Origin: Stutzerimonas stutzeri
GTDB taxonomy: Bacteria; Pseudomonadota; Gammaproteobacteria; Pseudomonadales; Pseudomonadaceae
DNA: 64,000 nucleotides
Reading direction: 5' to 3'
Assembly (NCBI RefSeq): GCF_009789555.1
Contig: NZ_CP046902.1
Coordinates: 2,992,001 to 3,056,000 of the forward strand
The position numbers and the translations under genes are program-made. Positions 25,184 to 34,046 of the stretch are shown here, in pieces. Positions within the stretch are counted from its first letter, which is position 1, and each line of letters starts with the position of its first letter. The notes below the pieces were generated by a model. It was not told the origin of the DNA. It saw nothing but the letters and a program-made list of their open reading frames with translations, and made no database searches.

Positions 25184-27121
25184 CTAAGCGAGCTTACGGC
25201 GAGTACGCTCACGCCGAATCGACAACGTGTGCCCCAGGTACAGGGTTATTACGATCGCCAGCCCGAACATGTCGGAGTAGATCTCAGGGTAGATGAACAG
25301 CCCTCCCGCAAGCAGAACGATTGCTCGCGCGAAGATGCCAAGGTGACCGATGCGGTAAAGGTAACCCTCGAACCCAGAGGCCAATAACCACATTGCCAGG
25401 ACAGCTGTCAGTGCGGACTGAACGATCCCTGGCCAGGCGCCCTGAAGTATCAAGGAGGGGTTGATGACGAATAGAAATGGGAGAACGAAGAGAACGGCCC
25501 CCATGCGCATGGCATAAAAGCTCGTCTTGGTCGCGCCGGCGCCTGCCAGATTGGCAGCCGTGATCGCAGACAGCGCAACCGGTGGCGTGATGTAGGACAT
25601 CATTCCCCAATAGAGAATGAACAGGTGGCTCGCAAGCGGATTGAGCCCGGCCTCCACCAGCGCGGGAGCCAGCAGGATCGACAGGAAAATGTAGACCGCA
25701 CTCACCGTCATGCCCATTCCCAGCACGAAGCTCGTCACGGCACCGGCAATAAGCATCAAAGCGATGTTGCCGTCGGCGTACAGCAGGAGCTCACGCGCGA
25801 ACGCTCCCGCCACCCCCGAATAGGACAACCCACCGACGACGAGCCCGATCCCGGCCAGGATCGCAACGAGATTGGCGACGCTCGTGCTCAATTCCTTGAG
25901 CAGCGTCAGCGCACCTTTGGCATTGAGTCGCCCATGTCTTTTGAACAGCGCAACGGCGATCAACACCAAGCTCGCGAAATAAGGGGCATAGGCTTCGATG
26001 CGCATGACCAGCATCATGTAGATGAGCGCAACGAGGCTAAATAGATAAGGCCAACCTGCCGTCAGCGTGCTCCATAAGCTTGGTATCTCGCTCGCTTCCA
26101 GGCCTTTCAAACCGTTACGTGCGGCGTAAATATCGACCTGAAATACGAGCACAACGTAGAACAACAAGGCGGGCAGTACCGCCGCCACCATGACCTCGGC
26201 ATACGAAACGCCTAGGAATGAAGCCATGATGAAGGCGACGGCGCCCATCACCGGCGGCATCAGCGTTCCACCCGTTGACGCGCAAGCCTCCACCGAAGCC
26301 GCGTAGTGCGCCGGATAGCCCACCCTTTTCATGGTCGGGATGGTGATCGGTCCCGTGGAGAGGATGTTCGAGATCGCGCTACCGGACAGGCTTCCCATCA
26401 GCCCACTGGACAGCACAGCCACCTTGGCTGGACCCCCGCGGCTCCTGCCCATCAGCGCAGTAGCAAAGTTCATGAAGAACTCACCGCCGCCGGTGACCGT
26501 TAGGGTCGCTCCGAAAACGATGAATCCGATGACCAGATTCGCCACCACCTGCATCGGAATACCAATGATGCTTTCGACACCCATGACATGAGCGCGCACG
26601 GTTTCTGCCAGCGAGTATTCGTTACCCCACAGAAAACCCGGCATGTATCCAGCAAACAGCGGGTAGCTGCCGAACAGTAGCGCGACGAAAAAGACAACGG
26701 TGCCGGCGCATCGCCGGAGCGCCTCGAGGACAATTACCAACAGAACGGAAGCAACCGCAGTCGCTAACAACGGCGCCTGATAGTCCCAGCCTTGCTCGAT
26801 GATTGTTTGGCCGTTGTAACCCAAATAAAGCGACACTCCGAGCACAACCGGAACAAGGACCCAATCGTACCAAGGCACGTGTTGAGCGTCGGCCTTCCGA
26901 GCGGGATAGCAAAGAAACGCGACGGCCAGAAACAGGCCAATCAGATAGTAAAGGTAGGCATTTCCCATAGGCTGGAAGCCAAAGAGCTTCAACGAAAAGG
27001 TCTGATTTATCGTTGTAAGCAGGCCCGCCCCACCCAAAAAGATGGCCAGATAGAGTGCAGCCCCTGACAGCCGCCCACTGTGCAGTTCGTTCGCGGTGTC
27101 AGCATCTAGGTTCGAAGCCAT
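25184..27121 (-). CDS. TRAP transporter fused DctQ-DctM permease (TAXI type)
   Basis: 645-residue integral membrane protein in which the small (4-helix) and large (12-helix) TRAP permeases are fused. The N-terminal helices 1-5 end near residue 170. The large-permease signatures include GSLSGSAISNILSTGPITIPTMKR, EACASTGGTLMPPVMGAVAFIMA and FVLGMGMTVSAVYIFLS. Such fusions pair with TAXI-type binding proteins, and one is encoded immediately upstream. The ATG at 27121 is chosen; a GTG 15 bases earlier lacks a ribosome site. It imports an organic acid driven by a sodium or proton gradient. Downstream are acyl-CoA enzymes that presumably degrade it. Confidence 0.9.
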   Translation of the reverse strand: MASNLDADTANELHSGRLSGAALYLAIFLGGAGLLTTINQTFSLKLFGFQPMGNAYLYYLIGLFLAVAFLCYPARKADAQHVPWYDWVLVPVVLGVSLYLGYNGQTIIEQGWDYQAPLLATAVASVLLVIVLEALRRCAGTVVFFVALLFGSYPLFAGYMPGFLWGNEYSLAETVRAHVMGVESIIGIPMQVVANLVIGFIVFGATLTVTGGGEFFMNFATALMGRSRGGPAKVAVLSSGLMGSLSGSAISNILSTGPITIPTMKRVGYPAHYAASVEACASTGGTLMPPVMGAVAFIMASFLGVSYAEVMVAAVLPALLFYVVLVFQVDIYAARNGLKGLEASEIPSLWSTLTAGWPYLFSLVALIYMMLVMRIEAYAPYFASLVLIAVALFKRHGRLNAKGALTLLKELSTSVANLVAILAGIGLVVGGLSYSGVAGAFARELLLYADGNIALMLIAGAVTSFVLGMGMTVSAVYIFLSILLAPALVEAGLNPLASHLFILYWGMMSYITPPVALSAITAANLAGAGATKTSFYAMRMGAVLFVLPFLFVINPSLILQGAWPGIVQSALTAVLAMWLLASGFEGYLYRIGHLGIFARAIVLLAGGLFIYPEIYSDMFGLAIVITLYLGHTLSIRRERTRRKLA

Positions 27122-27211
27122 GAGATCACCATCCACAAAAATTTTTAATGAGGCTGCTACGGGCAGCGATGAGACCGCCTCGTAGCAGATGGAGGCTCTT
27201 CGGGCGAACCG

Positions 27212-28351
27212 TTAGTCGAGCTTGTTGATGGCCTCAGTGCGCTGGGCCTGCCAAAGCGTGTCGAACGCCTCGTCGGACATGTCTTTGCCCTCTTGAACGG
27301 CTCCTTTCCAAGCCGTTTTAAGCGCTTCCAAGCGCGCCATGCGCTTGTCGTTCCACGCCTGCGCGTCTTCGCTCCAGACGCCCTTTTCATTCAGGTATCG
27401 GATGGCTCCGTCGTGAAAGGGAACGTCTAACGGAGGCACGCCGGACTGGCTCAGCTCCCACCGCGGCATTACAGAAGTGGCGTTCCTGTACAGGTCATAG
27501 GTCTCGTCCAGCGCCTTGATGAAGGCATACGCATCCTTGTCATCCAGGTCGCAGCGAACGACCACCATCGGGTATCGATACGCGACCATGTTGACCGGGT
27601 GCTCTTTGGTTAGACCGGCACCTACCGATTCGGCGAATGGGGAGAATATGGGCGCAACCGTTCCCATTTTCTTCCACCCTGCTTCATCGTCCGGCGGAAT
27701 ATCCAGCCAACGAATCCCTCGGGGCGATTCCGCCAACTCATACATCTGACTGGGCGTGGTTACGGTAAAGGTGGCGTCGGCCTTGCCTTCGGCCAGTGAA
27801 CTCATGGCTGAGGCATACGTAGGAAACGAAATCGCCTCGACGTCAGCTCCGGACAGGCCGCCAAAGGCCAACAAAGCATCAAGCTTTACGTTGATCGATG
27901 GATTCCCGGCAACGTACGCCACACGCTTGCCCTTCAATTCCGAAACCGAATGAATATCTGCATCGGCTGCAGTTACCAGGCCGCCGGAGGCAGGTCGCCC
28001 CGCCAGTGCGCACAGGTTTTGCGGTCCCCACTTGCGGGACGCGAAGTCGTAGATAGCCTCAGAGGCAAAGAAGGCTTCGGTTGCCAGAAACGCATAGTCG
28101 GTGCGGCCGTGCACGAGCGGCTGCAATCGGCCGATCGACGACCCGGACGGCTGGATGCGGATTCGCGTGTCGAATTTACGGCTGAACGCGTCGGCAATGG
28201 CCGAGGCTTCGGCATAGCCTGAAGAACCTACATCGTAGGCGCCCCATGTCATGGATTTCGGCAGCTCCTGTGCTTGTACGCCTACGGCCGCTACGAAGCT
28301 GCCGAGCGCCAGAATGCTGCCGAGGAGGTATTTAGGGTACGTGGTGAACAT
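27212..28351 (-). CDS. TAXI-family TRAP transporter solute-binding protein
   Basis: 379-residue periplasmic receptor. The signal peptide spans residues 1-27 (LLGSILALGSFVAAVGVQAQ). The mature protein starts LPKSMTWGAYDVGSSGYAEASAIADAF, the TAXI opening in which the GSSGY loop binds the carboxylate. It also has SGSSIGRLQPLVHGRTDYAFL and ELKGKRVAYVAGNPS. A GAGG box precedes the ATG. It is followed after 90 bases by the fused permease, forming a complete TRAP-TAXI importer for block C. It is slightly longer than many TAXI proteins (about 320-340 residues) because of the C-terminal helical region. Confidence 0.87.
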   Translation of the reverse strand: MFTTYPKYLLGSILALGSFVAAVGVQAQELPKSMTWGAYDVGSSGYAEASAIADAFSRKFDTRIRIQPSGSSIGRLQPLVHGRTDYAFLATEAFFASEAIYDFASRKWGPQNLCALAGRPASGGLVTAADADIHSVSELKGKRVAYVAGNPSINVKLDALLAFGGLSGADVEAISFPTYASAMSSLAEGKADATFTVTTPSQMYELAESPRGIRWLDIPPDDEAGWKKMGTVAPIFSPFAESVGAGLTKEHPVNMVAYRYPMVVVRCDLDDKDAYAFIKALDETYDLYRNATSVMPRWELSQSGVPPLDVPFHDGAIRYLNEKGVWSEDAQAWNDKRMARLEALKTAWKGAVQEGKDMSDEAFDTLWQAQRTEAINKLD

Positions 28352-28498
28352 GGCTGAACCTCAATATTGTTGTTTTGGTGAAGGCCGGCATATAGCTCAC
28401 CGGCCAAGTCTTGCCCTGATCCTGCACCGCCGCGTTCTCGCTTGGCGTCCAACATCGCTGCTCACTGCGCAGACGCTAGAGAGCTCGAATGATCGTTT

Positions 28499-29500
28499 TC
28501 ACTCGTAAGCGAACGCCGGGGTGCGCATGCAGGCCCCGGCAAGTCGCTCGCGGATGACCGTGTCGGCCTGCTCGACGAGTCGAGTGACCAGTGCTCTGCA
28601 ACTCGGTACGTCATCAATCAGTCCCTGCACCATCCCAGCCGACCAGACACCATGGTCCGGATCGCCCGTCTCGTAGACCATGCGCCCACGCAGGCCCGAA
28701 ACGAGAGGTGCCAACTCGTCAAATGAAGCACCCTCCACCTCGCGTGAGCGGACATCTCCGCTGACGGTGTTACGCGCCACACGGACCGTATTGCGCAGAG
28801 TTCGCAGGATCAGATCGGTGCTTCGCTCATCGCCCTCAACGAGCCTTTCTTTGATGCGGTGATGGATAGGGCTTTCCTCTGTACACATGAACCGTGTACC
28901 CATGCTGATAGCGTCTGCGCCCAGTGCAAGCGCAGCCACCAGCCCGTACCCGTCAGCGAACCCGCCCGACGCGACCAATGGCACGGACAGGCGCCGGGCT
29001 GCGGCAGGAATCAGAACAAGCCCCGGGATATCGTCTTCACCGGGATGCCCTGCGCACTCGAACCCATCGATTGAAACCGCGTCCGCGCCCAGCTGCTGCG
29101 CCTTCAAGGCATGCCGCACCGAGGTGCACTTATGGATCACCTTGACGCCGTGGCTACGAAAGTCAGCGATATGTTCCTGAGGATTGCTTCCAGCGGTCTC
29201 CACAATTGTTACGCCTGCTTCGATGATCGCGGCTCGGTACTCGGCATAGGGCACGGGCTTGACCGTCGGAAGCACCGTCAAGTTGACCGCGAAAGGCCGA
29301 TCGGTCAGCTGCCTGCAACATTCGATCTCCTTGTAGAGCGCCTCAGGACTTGGCTGCGTGAGCGCCGAGAGCGTGCCCAGCGCTCCTGCGTTGGCCACCG
29401 CAGCTACCAGCTCCGCGCGGGCTACCCACTGCATGCCGCCCTGCATGACCGGGTGTTCAATGCCAAAGGTTTCGGTAAAGCGGGTTGTCAGCACAGCCAT
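28499..29500 (-). CDS. Nitronate monooxygenase / 2-nitropropane dioxygenase-family flavoprotein
   Basis: FMN-dependent TIM-barrel oxidoreductase of 333 residues from the ATG at 29500 (GAGGAG upstream). It has the opening FGIEHPVMQGGMQWVARAELVAAVANAGALG, the FMN/phosphate loops VSIDGFECAGHPGEDD and LVASGGFADGYGLVAALALGADAISMGTRFMCTEE-type barrel end (SGGFADGYG visible). Despite the name, many relatives located in fatty-acid gene clusters are NAD(P)H-dependent flavin oxidoreductases or enoyl reductases of the FabK type. Here it follows the SDR gene by 10 bases inside an acyl-CoA operon, so oxidation or reduction of an unsaturated acyl-CoA is as likely as nitronate detoxification. The role is uncertain. 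Confidence 0.85.
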   Translation of the reverse strand: MAVLTTRFTETFGIEHPVMQGGMQWVARAELVAAVANAGALGTLSALTQPSPEALYKEIECCRQLTDRPFAVNLTVLPTVKPVPYAEYRAAIIEAGVTIVETAGSNPQEHIADFRSHGVKVIHKCTSVRHALKAQQLGADAVSIDGFECAGHPGEDDIPGLVLIPAAARRLSVPLVASGGFADGYGLVAALALGADAISMGTRFMCTEESPIHHRIKERLVEGDERSTDLILRTLRNTVRVARNTVSGDVRSREVEGASFDELAPLVSGLRGRMVYETGDPDHGVWSAGMVQGLIDDVPSCRALVTRLVEQADTVIRERLAGACMRTPAFAYE

Positions 29501-29510
29501 GAGCGGCTCC

Positions 29511-30428
29511 TCAGATCGGGTCCCATGCAAAAACGTCCGGACTCCGGTCCAGCCCCATGAAGCTACCGCGCAAAGCCGGCATGCCATGCCCGGCAATATG
29601 CTCCGGTGTCCATCCACTATCGCTGTGGACACTGCGCAACGGTCGGCTTTGGCTCATCAGGAACAGCTCATTGTGGCGGGCCGCAAAGACCTGACCATTT
29701 ACCTCGCGGGCCGCATCGGACGCCAAGTAAACGGCCAATGGGGCGTTTTTCTCGGGAGTCATGCGCTGAAGCTTCTCCACACGGGCCTTCTGCTCTGGCG
29801 TCTCGGCAGGAATGGAGTCCGTCATGCGACTCCAGGCAAATGGAGCAATACAGTTTGACCGGACGTTGTATCGCTGCATGTCGAGCGCGATCGACTTGGA
29901 CAGAGCGACGATGCCGAGCTTAGCCGCCGAGTAGTTGGCCTGACCAAAGTTGCCGATCAGCCCCGAGGTGCTGGTCATGTGAACGAAGGCGCCGCTTTGC
30001 TGTGCGCGGAAATGCTCGGCTGCGGCCCGGCTCACAAAGAAACTGCCGTTGAGATGCACATTGATGACCGACAGCCAATCGTCGGCACTCATCTTGTGGA
30101 AAATGGCGTCGCGCAGAATGCCTGCGTTGTTGATGACGATATCCAGCCGGCCGAACGCATCGAGCGCGCTTGCCACGATTCGCTGCGCCCCGTCCCACTC
30201 GGAAACGCTATCGGTGTTGATCGCCCCCTCGCCACCGCCCTGCTGGATCAAGCCGAGGGTTTCCTCGGCCGGTGTGGCAGACCCGCCCGCCCCCTGAAGA
30301 GACACGCCAATATCGTTGATCAGTACCTTCGCCCCGCTTTGAGCGAGTGCTACGGCGAGCTCGCGACCGATGCCGCCTCCGGCGCCCGTTACGATCGCCA
30401 CCTTGCCTTCGTTCAGTCGTTCAGTCAT
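29511..30428 (-). CDS. SDR family 3-hydroxyacyl-CoA dehydrogenase-like protein (MFE-2/HSD17B4 type)
   Basis: 305-residue SDR with TGAGGGIG at 14-21, an aspartate in LINDIGVSLQGAG, NNAGILRDAIFHKMSADDW, the catalytic serine in TSTSGLIGNFGQ and NYSAAKLGIVALS. The insertion after LINDIGV and the phrase RDAIFHKM mark the dehydrogenase domain of peroxisomal multifunctional enzyme type 2 and its bacterial relatives, which oxidise (3R)-hydroxyacyl-CoAs. An AGGAAAGG box precedes the start. It lies in the acyl-CoA operon together with a MaoC-type hydratase, whose family makes the (3R) isomer, so the two could be consecutive steps. It is longer than a plain SDR because of a C-terminal tail of about 50 residues. 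Confidence 0.87.
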   Translation of the reverse strand: MTERLNEGKVAIVTGAGGGIGRELAVALAQSGAKVLINDIGVSLQGAGGSATPAEETLGLIQQGGGEGAINTDSVSEWDGAQRIVASALDAFGRLDIVINNAGILRDAIFHKMSADDWLSVINVHLNGSFFVSRAAAEHFRAQQSGAFVHMTSTSGLIGNFGQANYSAAKLGIVALSKSIALDMQRYNVRSNCIAPFAWSRMTDSIPAETPEQKARVEKLQRMTPEKNAPLAVYLASDAAREVNGQVFAARHNELFLMSQSRPLRSVHSDSGWTPEHIAGHGMPALRGSFMGLDRSPDVFAWDPI

Positions 30429-30487
30429 TGCCCTTTCCTATTGTTCGTTATGGATGGGTAGTCGGCGACACGCGCTCTAGGCGTGGT

Positions 30488-31633
30488 TCAGCTCGCGAGG
30501 CCGAGCAGGCTCTTCGCCAAGATGTTTCGTTGAATCTCGTTAGTGCCGCCGTAGATAGTCGTGGGGCGCGCTTGAATGAAGATCCCGGCCGGATGGAGCT
30601 CCGGGTCGTCCCGGAAAGGTTCAAGCAGGCCCGAATCCTGGCCGGCAATTTCGAGCCCCACCTCACTGATGCGTTGATACAGCTCGGATTGGAATATCTT
30701 CAGCATCGAGACCTCAGCGCCGAGCGTCTCGCCGCGCCTCAGTCGCTCTGCGAAGCGTGAATAGAGCGCCTTGTGGCATTCCAGATCCATGCGCAGAGCG
30801 GTGAACCGATCGGCAAATACAGGCTCGCCCCACAGTCCCAACGCCTTGGCCAGACGCGCCAGTCGCTCCAATGCAAAGGTGGATTGCTTGGGAGAGCCGA
30901 GAAAGATGCGCTCGAAGCCCAGCAAGGCCTTGGCCATGTCCCAGCCCTTGTTGGCTTCCCCGACGAGGTGGTCCTGCGGCACACGCACGTCGTTGAAGAA
31001 GACCTCGCTGAACTCGCCGTGCAGCTCCAGGTTGAGGATTGGACGAACCTCAATGCCGGGGCTGTCCATCGGAACCAGAATGAAGCTGATGCCTTGCTGG
31101 GGCTTGGCGCCGCGCTCTGTCCGCGCCAACAGAAAGATCCAGTTTGCGTCCGTGCCCATGGTCGTCCAGGTTTTCTGGCCGTTGATGATCCAGTGACCAT
31201 CACGCAGCACCGCTTCGGTACGCAGGCTGGCCAGGTCCGAGCCGGCATTGGGCTCGCTATAGCCCTGGCACCAGATGTCTTCACCACTGAGGATCCGCGG
31301 CAGGAAACGCTCCCGCTGCGCCTCGGTCCCGTATCGAATGAGCAGCGGCCCCAGCATGGTGATGCCGCTGTCTGGCAGGCGAGCGCAACCGTAGCCTTCC
31401 ATCTCTTCGATCATGATGAGTTGCTTGCCGGTGCTCAGCCCCATCCCGCCGTACTGCACGGGCCAGCCAGGACACAGCCACCCTTGTCGTGACAAAGCGC
31501 GATACCAGCCCTGGGTCTCTTCTCGACCGAGCCGGCGCGGCGGGTTGCGAATCTCGTCGGGATAATTTGCTGCAATCCACTGGCGGACGGTCTGACGAAA
31601 CGAGTCGTCATCCATCGAGTTGTAGTCAGTCAT
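30488..31633 (-). CDS. Acyl-CoA dehydrogenase, larger subunit of a candidate heteromeric pair
   Basis: 381 residues from the ATG at 31633 (GAGGA box); one base separates it from the enoyl-CoA hydratase stop. Features are WCQGYSEPNAGSDLASLRT, GQKTWTTMGTDANWIFLLART, LLGFERIFLG and the C-terminal FAD loop TTIYGGTNEIQRNILAKSLLG. The segment reads YGGT rather than YEGT, as in dehydrogenases that carry the base elsewhere and in the subunits of steroid-type heterotetramers. A second, shorter acyl-CoA dehydrogenase with a degenerate C terminus is encoded two genes upstream. Such alpha2beta2 pairs act on bulky acyl-CoAs in actinobacteria and proteobacteria; pairing here is an inference. Confidence 0.88.
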   Translation of the reverse strand: MTDYNSMDDDSFRQTVRQWIAANYPDEIRNPPRRLGREETQGWYRALSRQGWLCPGWPVQYGGMGLSTGKQLIMIEEMEGYGCARLPDSGITMLGPLLIRYGTEAQRERFLPRILSGEDIWCQGYSEPNAGSDLASLRTEAVLRDGHWIINGQKTWTTMGTDANWIFLLARTERGAKPQQGISFILVPMDSPGIEVRPILNLELHGEFSEVFFNDVRVPQDHLVGEANKGWDMAKALLGFERIFLGSPKQSTFALERLARLAKALGLWGEPVFADRFTALRMDLECHKALYSRFAERLRRGETLGAEVSMLKIFQSELYQRISEVGLEIAGQDSGLLEPFRDDPELHPAGIFIQARPTTIYGGTNEIQRNILAKSLLGLAS

Positions 31634-31634
31634 G

Positions 31635-32399
31635 TCACTGTCCTCTAAAAGTGGGCGCGCGCTTGGCCAGAAACGCGGCCTTGCCTTCGGCATGGTCCGC
31701 ACTCAGAAAGAGCTGGCTTTGAAGCTCGCCTTCACGCTCCAAAAGAAGGTCCATCCCATCCCCGAGCAGTGTTTTGGTCATGGCTAACGGCAGGGGTGCC
31801 TGGTGTTCAACGTTGGCTGCTCGTTCGAGCGCTATGTCGAGGGCCTTGCCCTCGTCACACACCACATCCACCAGGCCTATCCGATAGGCTTCCGATGCAT
31901 CGACGACGTCGCCAAACATCAGCAGCTGCTTGGCCCGACCAACGCCAATGCGGGCAGGCAGGCTGTGCAGCAACCCGAGATCGGGAAGCAGCCCCACCTT
32001 CCCGAACGAAGCTGCAAAGCGTGCTGTGCGACTGCAGACCAGGCTGTCGCACGCCAGAGCAAGCGAGAGTCCCGCGCCAACAGCCCAGCCTTCGATAGCG
32101 GCTATCAAGGGCTTGCCCATGTGCGTCATCTGCCGCACCAGGCGTGCATTTTGCTGCATTCGCGCTCGCCCTTCCGACAGGTTGCCGACATTCATACCGC
32201 TGAGGTCGCCCCCCGCGCAGAAGACTTCAGCCGACCCGGCGATCACCACGCTACGAACCGCAGCATCGCGGTCGGCATCTTCCAAAGCGGCAAGCAGCGC
32301 AACGCGCATCGGCAGCGACATGGCATTGCGCCGCGCCGGGTTGTTCAGGCACAGCGTGCGCACGGTTCCGTTGGTGCTCTGAAGCAGGAGATCGCTCAT
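31635..32399 (-). CDS. Enoyl-CoA hydratase/isomerase family protein
   Basis: Crotonase-fold protein of 254 residues. Oxyanion-hole blocks are SAEVFCAGGDLSGM and IEGWAVGAGLSLALACDSLV. The second block has GAGLSLA in place of GGGCELA, and the glutamate positions read LSLACD and GKVGLLPD, so the two catalytic glutamates of a classical hydratase are not both present. It could therefore be an isomerase, hydrolase or a variant hydratase. Its start overlaps the stop of the upstream acyl-CoA dehydrogenase by 4 bases (ATGA), and its stop is one base from the next start, so the three proteins are made in step. Confidence 0.85.
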   Translation of the reverse strand: MSDLLLQSTNGTVRTLCLNNPARRNAMSLPMRVALLAALEDADRDAAVRSVVIAGSAEVFCAGGDLSGMNVGNLSEGRARMQQNARLVRQMTHMGKPLIAAIEGWAVGAGLSLALACDSLVCSRTARFAASFGKVGLLPDLGLLHSLPARIGVGRAKQLLMFGDVVDASEAYRIGLVDVVCDEGKALDIALERAANVEHQAPLPLAMTKTLLGDGMDLLLEREGELQSQLFLSADHAEGKAAFLAKRAPTFRGQ

Positions 32400-33457
32400 A
32401 ACGCGCCCTCGGACTCGAGCAACCTGAAGTACCGGCGCTTGTGAAAGGAGACCGACCCATGCGCGTTGAGCAGCACCATGGCCCGGCGCAGGAATAGGCC
32501 GATGTCGGCTTCATCCGTATAGCCAATGCCGCCGTGCAACTGGATCGCCTGTCGCGTGACGAGCATTGCCGCTTCCGCCGCCTTGACCTTGGCCGTGGAA
32601 ACCAAGCGCTCGCATTCCGTTGGCGATCTATGGGCGTCGACGGCCATTGCCGCCTCGCTGACCATTGCACGGGCCAGTTCAACCTGGATCTTGAGATCGA
32701 CCATGCGGTGCTGAAGCGCCTGGAACCCGCCAATCGGCCGGCCGAACTGGCGGCGTACGTTCAGGTATTCGCGGGTACGCTCTAACGCTGCATCCATCAG
32801 CCCAACCAGATAAGCGGCGCAGCCCAGGGCAGCTTTATCAAGCGCCGCGGGTGGCGCGTCGATCTGGCGCGCCGGTGAACCGCGAAACCGCAAATGGGCA
32901 AGGTGGCCACCGTCCTGTGTCGGTTCTTCAATTACGTCAACGCCCTCCGCTGAGCGATGCACCATGGCCAGGCCTGAATCACAGGCGACCAGCCAGGCAT
33001 CGGCGGCGCCTCCGAGAACAACATGCCGGACCGTACCGGTCAGCCGACCGTCAGAGAGCGAAGGCAGCGCCTCTTTCGACTCGAACATGATCCCGGCTGG
33101 CAGCACCAGAAGCTCACCCGAAAGCAGCGCTTCACGCTCCTTGGCTGGCAGTAACGGCGCGACCAAACCCGCTTCGATCAACGGCTCAGGCAAGAGGCCC
33201 TGCCCCAGCTCCTCGAGCAGTGCCACGTATTCCGCCATGCCGAGACCACTGCCACCCAGCTCCTCAGCCAGACACAACCCAGGCCAACCCATCGAGCACA
33301 CCTGCGACCATGTATCCCGGTCTACGGCTTGCTTCGCAAAGCGCTGCTTCCGGACCCGGGTTAGCCCGCCGTGTCGCGGAACCAGAGACGCTGCACTGTT
33401 GCGTATGAGCTGCAGGCGCTCATCTCGCTCACGAGCGATTTCAGCGATGTCGGTCAT
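32396..33457 (-). CDS. Acyl-CoA dehydrogenase, smaller subunit of a candidate heteromeric pair
   Basis: 353 residues, short for the family. Recognisable parts are PGLCLAEELGGSGLGMAEYVALLEELGQGLLPEPL, RREFGRPI-like RRQFGRPIGGFQALQHRMVDLKIQ, and LHGGIGYTDEADIGLFLRRAM. The C-terminal FAD loop GGTNEIQ of ordinary enzymes is absent (it reads LNAHGSVSFHKRR), and the middle domain lacks the usual TEPxAGSD. Such degenerate copies form alpha2beta2 enzymes with a normal partner, here probably the gene at 30488. It starts at 33457, overlapping the thioesterase stop by 4 bases; a GGAG box is present. Confidence 0.85.
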   Translation of the reverse strand: MTDIAEIARERDERLQLIRNSAASLVPRHGGLTRVRKQRFAKQAVDRDTWSQVCSMGWPGLCLAEELGGSGLGMAEYVALLEELGQGLLPEPLIEAGLVAPLLPAKEREALLSGELLVLPAGIMFESKEALPSLSDGRLTGTVRHVVLGGAADAWLVACDSGLAMVHRSAEGVDVIEEPTQDGGHLAHLRFRGSPARQIDAPPAALDKAALGCAAYLVGLMDAALERTREYLNVRRQFGRPIGGFQALQHRMVDLKIQVELARAMVSEAAMAVDAHRSPTECERLVSTAKVKAAEAAMLVTRQAIQLHGGIGYTDEADIGLFLRRAMVLLNAHGSVSFHKRRYFRLLESEGAL

Positions 33458-34005
33458 GGCTGTGCTCCATTTTCTTGTGGTTCTTGCGCCTGGCGATATT
33501 TGAAGCTGCCTGCGCCAGTCGCGATCAGAGTGCCCGCCTCGTCGAAAATCTCCGCTGCGCAAAAGCACAGCGTCCGGGTACGCCGAATCACGCGACCGAC
33601 TGCATTGAGCTCGCTTCGTGATGCCCCCATGAAGTGGGTCGACATTTCGATGGTCACCATCGAACTGGCGGGCGTGAACGCCCGAATGGCGCCGGCCATA
33701 GCTGCATCGAGTACCGTCATCAGCACGCCGCCGTGGAAGTGGTCCAGGTAATTCATCAACTCGGGACGATGCTTGAGGCGAATCCGTACGACGTCTCCAT
33801 CGACCCAGCGCTCCAGCCCAAGGAATTCCTGAAACGTGTAACGCCCGGTTGGAAAAGGGCCGCTGTTGACGGCGAGGTCTGCCGCTACGCGAGCCGGTTC
33901 GACAGAACGGTCCGAACTTCCGCGGACGACATCGCTGGTACCTGGAGCAACGGCTGAGTCGCCTGACGCCGGGCTGTCGCTGAGAGAAAGATGTTCAACG
34001 CTCAT
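33454..34005 (-). CDS. PaaI-like hotdog-fold acyl-CoA thioesterase
   Basis: 183-residue hotdog protein. An unusual ~40-residue low-complexity Ser/Asp/Ala leader precedes the domain, and the HGG motif HFHGGVLMTVLDAAMAGAI lies near residues 89-107. The region TIEMSTHFMGASRSELNAVGRVIRRTRTLCFCAAEIFDEAGTLIATG-type core (short excerpt EIFDEAGTLIATGAG) matches the PaaI/YbgC-like thioesterases. It would hydrolyse stalled or end-product acyl-CoAs and free CoA. It sits at the head of a coupled set (ATGA overlap with the next gene). The ribosome site is weak, and a later start at about residue 40 cannot be excluded. Confidence 0.83.
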   Translation of the reverse strand: MSVEHLSLSDSPASGDSAVAPGTSDVVRGSSDRSVEPARVAADLAVNSGPFPTGRYTFQEFLGLERWVDGDVVRIRLKHRPELMNYLDHFHGGVLMTVLDAAMAGAIRAFTPASSMVTIEMSTHFMGASRSELNAVGRVIRRTRTLCFCAAEIFDEAGTLIATGAGSFKYRQAQEPQENGAQP

Positions 34006-34046
34006 TGTTCTTGTTCTCTGAGTGAGTGGTTTGAAGTCCGCTTGGC

